Source: G965279355 sp965279355
GTDB taxonomy: Bacteria; Pseudomonadota; Alphaproteobacteria; CACIAM-22H2
Reading direction: 5' to 3'
Assembly: GCA_965279355.1 (NCBI GenBank)
Contig: OZ257155.1
Span: 1,736,001-1,800,000, forward strand
Length of the DNA: 64,000 nucleotides
A program made the position numbers and the translations under genes. The notes beneath the pieces are model-generated. The model ran no database searches, had not been told where the DNA came from, and was given only the letters and a program-made list of their open reading frames with translations. Below are positions 10,275 to 18,812 of the stretch, one piece after another (within the stretch, counting starts at the first letter, position 1; each line of letters starts with the position of its first letter).

Positions 10275-11285
10275 ATGACCGCGACGCCGCTTTCATTTGC
10301 AGCCCCACCGGAATCGCCCGACGATGTGCTTGCCGGGATGCTGCGAACCGTCCGCCTGACCGGATCGGTTTTCCTGAACGCCTGTTTCACCGCGCCCTTC
10401 GGCATCCAGAGCCCGAAGCAGTTCGACGAACGCTCGCCGCTGGCGCATCTCCGCCATATCAGCATCTTTCATCTGATTACCGCCGGCACCTGCAACATCG
10501 AACTTGCCAACGGCGAACGACGCGTCATCTCGGCCGGCGACATCCTGCTGATGCCGTTCGCCGACACCCATACGTTCTGGAACGGCGATTTCTCTGAAAT
10601 ACAGTCGGCGCCCGAAATCTTTCAGCCCGCCCCGCTACGCGGCATGTGGACCGCAAATCACGGCGGCGGCGGCGATGCGACGCGCATGGTGTGCGGGTTC
10701 ATCGAATCCGCGGAAGCGGTGTTCGCGCCGGTGTTCCGCTCCCTGCCGCCGCTGGTGATCGAACGGACTGGCGACGACAAGGTTAGCGCCCTCCTCACAT
10801 CGACGGTTCGCGATATCCTGTCGCTTGCCGAGACCGCCGCCGCAGGCACCGAAATCGTGCTTGGCCGCCTTATGGAACTGCTCTTCGTGGAAGTCCTGCG
10901 CCGCTACGCGGCCCGCCTGCCGCCGGACGCCAGGGGCTGGCTGGCCGCGCTCAACGATCCGGTCGTCGGCCGCGCGATCCAGCTCGTCCATCGCGAGCCC
11001 GCCCGCCGGTGGACGGTGGAGGATATGGCGCGGGAAGCCGGCGCCTCGCGCACCGTGCTCGCCGAGCGGTTCAATGCGCTCCTTGGCCAGCCGCCGATCG
11101 AATATGTGACAAGCTGGCGCATGCAGCTCGCCGCCGACCGCATCCGCGGCAGCAGCGACAGTCTCGCCAATATTGCCGCGGATGTCGGCTATGAGTCGGA
11201 AGCGGCCTTCAACCGTGCCTTCAAGCGCGTGACCGGGGTCACGCCGGGACGCTGGCGCGAGAGCGGCGCGGCAGGCCCTTCGTAG
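10275..11285 (+). CDS. AraC-family regulator with N-terminal cupin domain
   Basis: 336 aa from the ATG at 10275; an in-frame ATG at 10182 would add an unlikely N-terminus. Residues ~10-190 resemble the cupin_6 sensor domain (FHLITAGTCNIEL, GDILLMPFADTHTFW). The last ~100 residues hold two helix-turn-helix units: WTVEDMAREAGASRTVLAERF and SLANIAADVGYESEAAFNRA, ending in the AraC VTGVTPGRWR. It probably senses a small ligand and controls the divergent methyltransferase gene, itself, or both. The ligand is unknown. Confidence 0.88.
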   Translation: MTATPLSFAAPPESPDDVLAGMLRTVRLTGSVFLNACFTAPFGIQSPKQFDERSPLAHLRHISIFHLITAGTCNIELANGERRVISAGDILLMPFADTHTFWNGDFSEIQSAPEIFQPAPLRGMWTANHGGGGDATRMVCGFIESAEAVFAPVFRSLPPLVIERTGDDKVSALLTSTVRDILSLAETAAAGTEIVLGRLMELLFVEVLRRYAARLPPDARGWLAALNDPVVGRAIQLVHREPARRWTVEDMAREAGASRTVLAERFNALLGQPPIEYVTSWRMQLAADRIRGSSDSLANIAADVGYESEAAFNRAFKRVTGVTPGRWRESGAAGPS

Positions 11286-11288
11286 ATC

Positions 11289-12482
11289 CTATTCCGCGGC
11301 GCTGGCCCGCGCGGCCGGCACGTCGTCATGCGCCGCGATATGCCGCAGCTTGGGCATCACCTTGCGGGCGAACAGCTCCATGCTGTTTTTGGTCAGGTCC
11401 GCCGGCAGCGTGCCGAACTGCATCAGGCAGATGACTTTTCCAAAGCCGATCTTCTTCTGATAGTCCTCAAGCTGCTGCGCCACGCTGTCCGGGCCGCCGC
11501 AGATGAAGATGCCCTTCTTCAGGAAGTCGTCGACGGTCTGATTGGTGCCCGACGCGAGCGACGCCCGCGACTTGTCGGCCAGCGCCTGCATCGACGCAAG
11601 CGAGATGTAGCCCGGCGGCAGTAACAGCTCGAGCGTCATCTTGGCGAACTTGTTGTAGAAATTTTCGATGTGCTGCGCCGCGTCGCGCTTCGCACTCTCA
11701 TCCGACTCACCGACATAGATCGGCACCGCCCAGCCAAGCTGGTCAGGCCCCGCCTCGTAGCCGTATTTCTCCGCCTGGTCCTTATACATCTGCATGAACC
11801 GGGCGAGCTGCTCGGTCGGACTGAACGTCTGCAGGTACGTGTACTTGCGCGAGGGATGCGACGACCACTCGATGGTTTCCCGGCTGCCCTGCGAGGGAAT
11901 CCAGATCGGCGGATGCGGCTGCTGATAGGGGCGCGGCCACGTGTTCACGTACTCGACGTGATAATACTTGCCCTCGAACGCGAACGGCCCGGTTTCCGTC
12001 CATGCGCGCACGATCAGGTCATGCGCCTCGTGAAAGCGGCCATGCGATTCCGCCGGGTTCACGCCGGTCGTGTGATACTCGGCGCCGATGCCGCGGACAA
12101 ACCCGGCGATCAGCCGGCCTTCGCTGATGTTGTCGAGCATCGCGAATTCCTCGGCGACGCTCAGCGGATAGTTCAACAGCGGCAGCGCGCGGCCGAGCAC
12201 CGCTACCTTCGCCCGCTTGGTCTGGCGCACCAGCGCGCCGGCAATGACGCCCGGAATCGGCATCAGGCCGTAGGCGTTCTGGTGATGCTCGTTGACGCAC
12301 ACGCCGTCGAAGCCGAGCTCGTCCGCATAGACCAGCTCGTCCATGTAGCGGTTGTAGAGCTTGGCGCCCTTCTTCGGATCGTAATAGGAATTCGGCAGCG
12401 TAACCCAGGCCGAGTTGTATTTCTTGTCGTAGTCGAGATCGAGATCCGCGAACGGCATCAGATGCATGCAGTAGAATCTCAT
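11289..12482 (-). CDS. LLM-class (luciferase-like) flavin-dependent oxidoreductase
   Basis: 397 aa from the ATG at 12482, which overlaps the stop of the preceding hydrolase gene (ATGA). Bacterial-luciferase-like signatures are visible: DELGFDGVCVNEHHQN, ISEGRLIAGFVRGIG, GRFHEAHDLIVRAW and PIWIPSQGS. Such enzymes use FMNH2 and oxygen to oxidise small organic substrates, or reduce with F420 or flavin. Translational coupling to an alpha/beta hydrolase suggests consecutive steps of one catabolic route. The stop is three bases from the end of the convergent araC-type gene. Confidence 0.88.
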   Translation of the reverse strand: MRFYCMHLMPFADLDLDYDKKYNSAWVTLPNSYYDPKKGAKLYNRYMDELVYADELGFDGVCVNEHHQNAYGLMPIPGVIAGALVRQTKRAKVAVLGRALPLLNYPLSVAEEFAMLDNISEGRLIAGFVRGIGAEYHTTGVNPAESHGRFHEAHDLIVRAWTETGPFAFEGKYYHVEYVNTWPRPYQQPHPPIWIPSQGSRETIEWSSHPSRKYTYLQTFSPTEQLARFMQMYKDQAEKYGYEAGPDQLGWAVPIYVGESDESAKRDAAQHIENFYNKFAKMTLELLLPPGYISLASMQALADKSRASLASGTNQTVDDFLKKGIFICGGPDSVAQQLEDYQKKIGFGKVICLMQFGTLPADLTKNSMELFARKVMPKLRHIAAHDDVPAARASAAE

Positions 12483-13270
12483 GGCGCCACCTTCGCGCCC
12501 TCGATGAACTTGGTCATCATGGTGACCGTGGTGTCCATCTTCTCCACATGCGGGACATGGCCGCAATTCTCGATGATCTGCAGGTTCGAGCCCGGGATCA
12601 GATCGCGATAGGCGGGGCCGTATTCCTTCGGGAATATCTTGTCCGAATCGCCCCAGATAATCTGCGTCGGCACGTTGATCCGGTGCAGCCACTTGCGCAG
12701 GTCCGGATTGTAGAAGCGCGGATGCCAGGCAAGCTGGGCCGTGGTCAGCGCGTTGCGCACCTGGATCTTGCGCAGATCGTCGCTGACCGGCTGGCCAAGA
12801 ATGAAGTCGGCAATCTTCTGATCGACGAACAGGTTTCGGATCCGCTGCTCCGGGGTCCACAGGAAGATGTCGCCCTTGGCAACGCCTTTCACATGGATGC
12901 CGGCCGGCGCGATCAAGGTCACGGTCCGCAGTCGGCTGGTGTTGCGCACCGCAATCTCCGCCGCGATCCAGCCGCCCAGCGACGTGCCGACCAGATGAAT
13001 GTTCCTTAGGCCGAGCTTTTCGATGAGATCGAGATAGAAATAGGCAACGTCGCCGACGTTATCGAGCCATTCGGGTGAGTCGGTTTTGCCAAAACCGGGA
13101 TGCTCGGGAACGATGACGTCGAATTTTTCGGCCATCTTCTTCATGAACGGCAGCCACACGCCGGCACCGCCGGCGCCATGCAGAAACAGCATCGGCTCGC
13201 CCTTGCCGCCACGCAGCATGCTTACTTTGCAGCCGTCGATCGTCTCGACGATTTCTTTCGCGTCACTCAT
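12479..13270 (-). CDS. Alpha/beta-fold hydrolase
   Basis: 263 aa. The nucleophile elbow GTSLGG puts serine at residue 97; the oxyanion strand is LFLHGAGG; the acid is in WGDSDKIFP and the histidine in NCGHVPHVE, so the triad is complete. Length and the PEHPGFGKTD segment fit the meta-cleavage-product/haloperoxidase-like esterase group. It lies 78 bases after the large oxidoreductase and overlaps the LLM flavoenzyme, implying a shared pathway. The substrate is not identifiable by sequence. Confidence 0.87.
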   Translation of the reverse strand: MSDAKEIVETIDGCKVSMLRGGKGEPMLFLHGAGGAGVWLPFMKKMAEKFDVIVPEHPGFGKTDSPEWLDNVGDVAYFYLDLIEKLGLRNIHLVGTSLGGWIAAEIAVRNTSRLRTVTLIAPAGIHVKGVAKGDIFLWTPEQRIRNLFVDQKIADFILGQPVSDDLRKIQVRNALTTAQLAWHPRFYNPDLRKWLHRINVPTQIIWGDSDKIFPKEYGPAYRDLIPGSNLQIIENCGHVPHVEKMDTTVTMMTKFIEGAKVAP

Positions 13271-13348
13271 TGGGCGTCCATCCGTTATTGCTTGTCATTG
13301 TCGGGGGTGAAACTCGCCCCGCTTCGTCAAACTGCCGTCAACGTCCCA

Positions 13349-16300
13349 CTACTCGGCGGCCGCAGACTGGCGTAGATCGAGCTGCTTGAGGCAGCGGTCG
13401 ATCCACTGCGCCGTCAGTTTCTCGTGCAGGCCCTGCTGCGCCAGGCGTTGATTGAGCACGCCGAACTCGACGTGATCCAGCAGCTGGTCCTGGTTGAAGC
13501 AGGAGAAGACGACGGTTTCCTCGCCGGTGACGGGATCGCGATGTGCCTGCAGGCACTGCGCGCAGATTTCCTTCATCATGCATTGCATCGGCGAGTTGAT
13601 GGAGCCGAGCGCCACATGATCGGGCTTGAGGTGCGGCTTCAGCACGTCGTGCCGCGCGGCCCCCACCGCCGCCATCATGCGATCGGAGCCGATCACGACA
13701 ATCCGGTCGACCTCCGAAAGCTGCACCGGCGGCGCGCCGAGCTTACCCGATCCATAGGCGAGCATCGCCTGGACGATATTGCCGACGAAGGTCCGGTCCT
13801 GCGGACGGCCCGGCGCGAAGCCCGGCGCCTCGTCGCTGCACCACACGATGATGTCGGCGGCGCGTTCGATCTCCGCCACCTTGTAGCGGTCGATCAGCCG
13901 CTTGTAGCCGGCGAAGTAGAGGACCTTCGAGCCGGCCGCCTTGAGCGCGGCGCCGATCGAGAACAGCACGGCGTTGCCGAGACCGCCGCCAACCAGCATC
14001 ACCGTTTCGTTCGCCGGGATTTCCGTCGGCGTGCCCGTCGGGCCCATCAGGATCACCGGCTCGCCCGGCTTCAGCAGCGCGCAGAGGTCGCTCGATCCAC
14101 CCATCTCGAGAACGATGGTGGATAGCAAACCTTTGTCGCGGTCGACCCACGCGCCGGTCAGCGCCAGACCTTCCATGCCGAGTACGGTGTCGGCGGTGCG
14201 CGGCGCCAGGGTCTCGAAATTCTGCAGCCGGTAGAACTGGCCCGGCTCGAAGGCACGCGCGGCGCGCGGCGCGCGAACCACGACCTCGACAATATTCGGG
14301 GTCAGGCGGTTCACCACATGGACCACGGCACGCAGTTCGTCGTTCAGCTTGTCGAACAGCGCAGCCGAGGTCAGCGCGGTCGGCTGGCGACGCGCCAACA
14401 TGCGACTCACCACTGGATAACCCTGCTTGGCGCCGCCCATTGCCTTCACCACGTTGCCGGAGAAGGAAGGATGCAGATCGCCGAAATAGCTGATCGCGCG
14501 GCCGTCGGGGCGGATCGACACCAGCACATGCGCCTTTTGCGGCTTGGCGGCACCGCGTTCCGGCTTCACCGGATGGCCATCCTCGTCGACCGCCGCGAAA
14601 TACTTGCCGTCGAACGGGAAGCGGCCATCTTCGCGCGCCAGCACCGTGTTGGGCTGTGTACCGGCCGCAACGAGGATGGCGCGCGCCGGCAGCACGACTT
14701 CTTCTTTTCCGCCGCCCTCACCGGCCCCGGCGCCATCGCGCGTCGCGCGCAATGCTTTGGCATGGCCGTTCTCGTCGATCTCCACCGCCACCGGCGTCAG
14801 CCCCTCGGCGAAGCGCACGCCCTCTTCCATCGCCTTGGCGACTTCTTCGTGGTTGAGGGTGTAGCTCGGCGAATCGATCAGGCGGCGGCGATAGGCCAGG
14901 GTGGCACCGCCCCAGGAATCCAGAAGCTGCGCGATGCGCGGCTCGCGCTTCTCAGCAGCGGCCGCCGCGCGCTCGGCGCGGATCGCCCTGGCGTGGGCGA
15001 TGAATTCTTCGGCGATCTCCGCCTCTTCCGCGCTCCAGCTGCGGCGGACAGTTCGCTCAGTTCGCTCAGATTCCAGTGTTTCGTAGCGTTTTAGGAATTT
15101 TTCCACCTGACGGGGATAATAAGCCAGCGCTTCGGTCGCCGTGTCGATCGCGGTCAGGCCGCCGCCGATCACGACGACCGGCAACCGCAGTTGCAGGTTG
15201 GCGATCGACGCGCTTTTGGCAGCACCCGAGAGCTGCAGCGCCATCAGGAAGTCGGAGGCCTGGCGCACGCCGCGCGCGAGACCGTTGGGCATCGCTACAT
15301 AGGTCGGCTTGCCGGCGCCCATGCAGAGCGCGATGTGATCGAAACCGAGATCGAATGCTTCATCCAGGGTCAGCGTGCCGCCGAAGCGCACCCCGCCGAA
15401 CATCGCGAACTCCCTGCGGCGCTCCAGCAGCAGGCGGATCACCTTCAGGAAGTTCTTGTTCCAGCGCACGGTGATTCCGTATTCGGCGACGCCGCCGAAC
15501 CCGGCCATCACGCGATCATCGAGATTCTCGTAGAGGTCTTCGATGCTGCGCACCGGCTCGAACGGCACCCGCTTGCCCAGCGGATCGACGCCGGAGAATG
15601 CCGCGGGCAGCGGCTCGATCTTCAGACCGTCGACGCCGACCACGGCATGGCCGTCATTCATCAGGTGATGCGCCAGCGTGTAACCAGCGGGACCTAGGCC
15701 GACGACCAGCACCTTGCTGCCGCTATCGGGCCGGGGCAGCGGACGCCGCACGTTGAGGGGGTTCCAGCGCGTCAGCAGCGAATAGATCTCGAAGCCCCAC
15801 GGCAGTTCCAGCACGTCCTTGAGGATGCGCGTCTCGGCCTGCGGAATGTCGACCGGCTCCTGCTTCTGATAGATGCAGGCCTTCATGCAGTCGTTGCAGA
15901 TGCGGTGGCCGGTGCCGGCGACCATCGGATTGTCGATGACGATGACGCCGAACGCGCCGAGCGTCGCACCTTGCGACTTGAGCTCGTGCATTTCGGAAAT
16001 TTTCTCTTCCAGCGGACAGCCGGCCAAGGTCACGCCGAAATTGCTCTTCTGGAAGGCGCCGGTCTTGCGGTCCTTCAGGCCCTTCGAGCATGAATCCTTG
16101 CCCTGGTGATGGCACCAGATGCAGTAGTTCATCTGATCCAGCGCATGGTTCAGGTCCATGCCGTGATCGGTCAGCTCAAAGGCTTCGCGATGACGCCAGT
16201 GCGACTCCGGCAGTCGCATCATGCGCACGCCGTCGCGCTCGATGGTCTCCACCGGCACCAGATGCATCGGGTCGATCTTGTGCGGCGTCTTGAACAGCAC

Positions 16301-16846
16301 ACCCGCATGATGCCGCTCGCGACCGGTCGCGGTCAGTGTCGCCCAGGCGGCATAACGTGCGGCGGCATCGATCTGCGCCGCGTTCGTCTCTTCGTTCCTC
16401 AGCCAGACCTGGACATGCTGGGCAAAGGCCAGCTCGTCATCCGGTCCGTCCATTTTGAAACCGAGAGCGGCAACAAGCGCCGCCGGATCGAAGCCCTGCG
16501 CCTCCTCCGGCTTGAACTTCTTGACGGCGACGCGCTGCACGAAGAGCCGCTTCACCTCATAGACCGGCGCCAGCACGCTGACGCGCTCCGCCAGCACCCG
16601 GACTTCGTTCTCGATCCCGAACAGTTTCCCAACGAAGCGATCGAGATGCGGCCCAACCGCGATCAGCAGTTCGCTCTCGTCCTTGGCAACCAGCAAATCG
16701 GGCGTAGCGCGCGCGGCCAGCAGCTTGTTGGACAGCTCGACATCCGCCTCGCGGAGCTGATCCAGGAACACGCCATCAAGGCGCGCAAGCGCCGTGCGAT
16801 CATAAAGATCGGCAAAAGCAAAGCCGAAGGCAGGCGACAGGGACAT
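13349..16846 (-). CDS. Large multi-domain FAD/Fe-S pyridine-nucleotide oxidoreductase
   Basis: 1165 aa. Residues 1-~370: helical region with Cys clusters (C242, C245, C253, C277, then C317, C320, C324), resembling the Fe-S N-terminus of GltD/dihydropyrimidine dehydrogenase-type proteins. Residues ~375-840: GltD-like flavoprotein with FAD motif VLVVGLGPAGY (379-389) and NAD(P) motif VVVIGGGLTAIDTA. Residues ~880-1165: ferredoxin-NADP reductase/PyrK-like module with FAD segment PGQFYRLQNF, nucleotide segment LVGGGLGNA and a final CMMKEICAQC plus a downstream Cys, a probable [2Fe-2S] site. This could pass electrons from NAD(P)H to a partner. The partner and physiological substrate are unknown. 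It follows a MarR gene by 18 bases. Confidence 0.82.
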   Translation of the reverse strand: MSLSPAFGFAFADLYDRTALARLDGVFLDQLREADVELSNKLLAARATPDLLVAKDESELLIAVGPHLDRFVGKLFGIENEVRVLAERVSVLAPVYEVKRLFVQRVAVKKFKPEEAQGFDPAALVAALGFKMDGPDDELAFAQHVQVWLRNEETNAAQIDAAARYAAWATLTATGRERHHAGVLFKTPHKIDPMHLVPVETIERDGVRMMRLPESHWRHREAFELTDHGMDLNHALDQMNYCIWCHHQGKDSCSKGLKDRKTGAFQKSNFGVTLAGCPLEEKISEMHELKSQGATLGAFGVIVIDNPMVAGTGHRICNDCMKACIYQKQEPVDIPQAETRILKDVLELPWGFEIYSLLTRWNPLNVRRPLPRPDSGSKVLVVGLGPAGYTLAHHLMNDGHAVVGVDGLKIEPLPAAFSGVDPLGKRVPFEPVRSIEDLYENLDDRVMAGFGGVAEYGITVRWNKNFLKVIRLLLERRREFAMFGGVRFGGTLTLDEAFDLGFDHIALCMGAGKPTYVAMPNGLARGVRQASDFLMALQLSGAAKSASIANLQLRLPVVVIGGGLTAIDTATEALAYYPRQVEKFLKRYETLESERTERTVRRSWSAEEAEIAEEFIAHARAIRAERAAAAAEKREPRIAQLLDSWGGATLAYRRRLIDSPSYTLNHEEVAKAMEEGVRFAEGLTPVAVEIDENGHAKALRATRDGAGAGEGGGKEEVVLPARAILVAAGTQPNTVLAREDGRFPFDGKYFAAVDEDGHPVKPERGAAKPQKAHVLVSIRPDGRAISYFGDLHPSFSGNVVKAMGGAKQGYPVVSRMLARRQPTALTSAALFDKLNDELRAVVHVVNRLTPNIVEVVVRAPRAARAFEPGQFYRLQNFETLAPRTADTVLGMEGLALTGAWVDRDKGLLSTIVLEMGGSSDLCALLKPGEPVILMGPTGTPTEIPANETVMLVGGGLGNAVLFSIGAALKAAGSKVLYFAGYKRLIDRYKVAEIERAADIIVWCSDEAPGFAPGRPQDRTFVGNIVQAMLAYGSGKLGAPPVQLSEVDRIVVIGSDRMMAAVGAARHDVLKPHLKPDHVALGSINSPMQCMMKEICAQCLQAHRDPVTGEETVVFSCFNQDQLLDHVEFGVLNQRLAQQGLHEKLTAQWIDRCLKQLDLRQSAAAE

Positions 16847-16864
16847 AGGAGTTGTTCGTCGAAG

Positions 16865-17338
16865 TTAGATGAGCTTGCGCAGCAGCGTCAGCAGGGTCTG
16901 GCGTTCCGCGGGCTGCAACGGGGCCAAGGTGGCTTCGTTGATCTTGCGGGCCCGCGCGATTGCGTCGACGACCAGTTTGGTCCCATCCGCCGTCAGGCTC
17001 AACAGGGTCAGGCGGCGGTCGCCCGGATCGGGCTGCCGCGCGATCAGCTTGCGCGCTTCAAGCCGCTGGATGACGCCCTGAATGGTGGCGGGGTCCATCG
17101 CGGTCATCCGCCCGAGCTGATTCTGCGAGACGCGTCCGAGCTGGCTGATCTTCACCATCGCCGCGAACTGCGTCGCGGTGAGTTGCAGATCGCCGATGCC
17201 GTCCTGAAACGCCGCGTTGTGCCGCTGATGCCCACGCCGCAGCAGATGGCCGATCGAATGATCGAGCTGATACCCGTCGACCGCTTCCTTGGTCTGCGGA
17301 CGCGTCTCGGCGGCATTGCGGGCAATCGCTGCTTTCAT
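16865..17338 (-). CDS. MarR-family transcriptional regulator
   Basis: 157 aa from the ATG at 17338 (GGGGG just upstream); a GTG ten codons earlier is the alternative. The winged helix reads LTATQFAAMVKISQLGRVSQNQLGRMTAMDPATIQGVIQRLEARKLIAR followed by wing residues DPGDRRLTLLSLT, a clear MarR signature, with helical ends for dimerisation. It heads a leftward run with the large oxidoreductase, the hydrolase and the LLM enzyme, so it probably represses that run and responds to a pathway compound. Confidence 0.9.
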   Translation of the reverse strand: MKAAIARNAAETRPQTKEAVDGYQLDHSIGHLLRRGHQRHNAAFQDGIGDLQLTATQFAAMVKISQLGRVSQNQLGRMTAMDPATIQGVIQRLEARKLIARQPDPGDRRLTLLSLTADGTKLVVDAIARARKINEATLAPLQPAERQTLLTLLRKLI

Positions 17339-17613
17339 CAAGCCCCCGGATCGGGATGAACGACGCACGGATAAATTGTTCGTGTACGCATGAATAGGCG
17401 TGGACAGGGATCAGCGTCAAGCATTCCCGGACTGAGAAAAATAAGGATGTGTCTTTAGAAAAATTGGCGCGTTAACACTTTCAGGAAAGCAGCCGAGACC
17501 TGCATTTGGATCGGGTCACGTCTGCGCCTTAGCCGATTGATTGCCGTCGCTTTTTTTAACCACTTGCGATACGCATCCCGCGCCCGTGGGCGTTACCGCG
17601 GCCTGTGAGGACC
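17339..17613. other. Divergent intergenic region marR / ctaA
   Basis: About 275 bases between two divergent genes, noticeably more A/T-rich than its surroundings, so it should hold both promoters. I can see no operator palindrome or RNA gene that I would defend. Confidence 0.5.
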
Positions 17614-18642
17614 ATGAGCACGGCACGCCAGAACAAGACGATCACCGAACCCGGCGAAGAACGGCCGGTTGTTGCATGGCTGCTGATCTGCGCGGCGCTG
17701 ATCTTCGTCATGGTGATCGTCGGCGGCATCACGCGGCTCACCGAATCCGGCCTGTCGATTACCGAATGGAAACCGGTGACCGGCGCCATTCCCCCGCTTT
17801 CCGAAGCGGAATGGCAGGAGGAATTCGAGCGCTACCAGAAAATCCCGGAATTCCAGGAGCGCAATCCCGGGATGACGCTCGACGATTACAAGACCATCTA
17901 CTTCTGGGAATACGTGCACCGGCTGATGGGACGCGTCATCGGCGCAGCGTTCCTCATCCCATTCCTGTGGTTCCTGTTCACCGGACGCATCCGCCGGCCG
18001 TTCGTCTATCAGCTTGGCATCATCTTCGTGCTGGGCGGACTCCAGGGCGCGCTCGGCTGGTACATGGTTCAGAGCGGCCTCTCCGACCGGGTCGATGTGA
18101 GCCCGTATCGCCTGACCGCGCACCTGTCGCTGGCGATCCTCATCTACGCGGCGATCCTGTGGGTCGCCTTCGACCTGCGGCGCGGCGACCATCGCGATGT
18201 CAAAGCCGACGGGCGCGCGCTCAGCTTCGCCGCGTTTGTCTTCGCAACCATCATGCTGGGCGCGCTGGTCGCCGGAAACGATGCCGGCATGATCTACAAC
18301 ACGTTCCCGCTGATGGACGGGCAACTGGCCCCGCCCGGCTATTTTGATTTCGAGCCGTGGTGGCAGAATTTTTTCGAGAACCCGGCGACGGTGCAGTTCA
18401 ACCATCGCGTCCTCGGCATCACGACGGTTGTCCTTTCCATCGTCTACTGGCTGGCGGCGCGCAAGGATACCGACAGCCTCTGGCCGGGGCTTGTGGCGCT
18501 GATGGCCGTGCTGCAGGCAACACTCGGCATCTTCACGTTGCTGCTGGTGGTACCGATCCCGCTCGCCGCCCTGCATCAGGGCGGCGCGCTGATGCTGCTG
18601 ACCTTCGCGCTAATTGCGGCTCATCAGGGGCGGCGGCGGTAA
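17614..18642 (+). CDS. ctaA: Heme A synthase (COX15/CtaA type 2)
   Basis: 342 aa from the ATG at 17614 (MSTARQNK); a GTG three codons earlier is also open. It has eight hydrophobic segments and the four heme-ligand histidines in EYVHRLMGR, LTAHLSLAI, FNHRVLGI and AALHQGG. The ITRLTESGLSITEWKPVTG segment after helix 1 is the type-2 (proteobacterial and mitochondrial) signature. It oxidises heme O methyl to formyl, making heme A for the aa3 oxidase encoded 35 kb away in this window. It is monocistronic here; a palindromic element follows it. Confidence 0.97.
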   Translation: MSTARQNKTITEPGEERPVVAWLLICAALIFVMVIVGGITRLTESGLSITEWKPVTGAIPPLSEAEWQEEFERYQKIPEFQERNPGMTLDDYKTIYFWEYVHRLMGRVIGAAFLIPFLWFLFTGRIRRPFVYQLGIIFVLGGLQGALGWYMVQSGLSDRVDVSPYRLTAHLSLAILIYAAILWVAFDLRRGDHRDVKADGRALSFAAFVFATIMLGALVAGNDAGMIYNTFPLMDGQLAPPGYFDFEPWWQNFFENPATVQFNHRVLGITTVVLSIVYWLAARKDTDSLWPGLVALMAVLQATLGIFTLLLVVPIPLAALHQGGALMLLTFALIAAHQGRRR

Positions 18643-18683
18643 GTCGCCGGCCTAACCCCGCCTGTCAGCACACTTCTCTTAAC

Positions 18684-18806
18684 TGTCATCCCAGCGAAAG
18701 CTGGGACCCAGAAATCCCGCTCGCTCCACAAGAGACACGGGAGACGTCCCAGCGCCACGAGAAGAACCAACGGGTTACCTGGGTCCCAGCTTTCGCTGGG
18801 ATGACA
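18684..18806 (-). repeat. Palindromic interspersed element, copy 1
   Basis: 123 bp bounded by near-perfect inverted termini TGTCATCCCAGCGAAAGCTG...CCAGCTTTCGCTGGGATGAC (about 28 bp each arm including GGACCCAG). By its asymmetric middle this copy points opposite to copies 2-4. It lies between the convergent ends of ctaA and the CmcJ-like gene. It can fold into a long hairpin and may act as a terminator or RNA stabiliser. Confidence 0.95.
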
Positions 18807-18812
18807 GAAATT

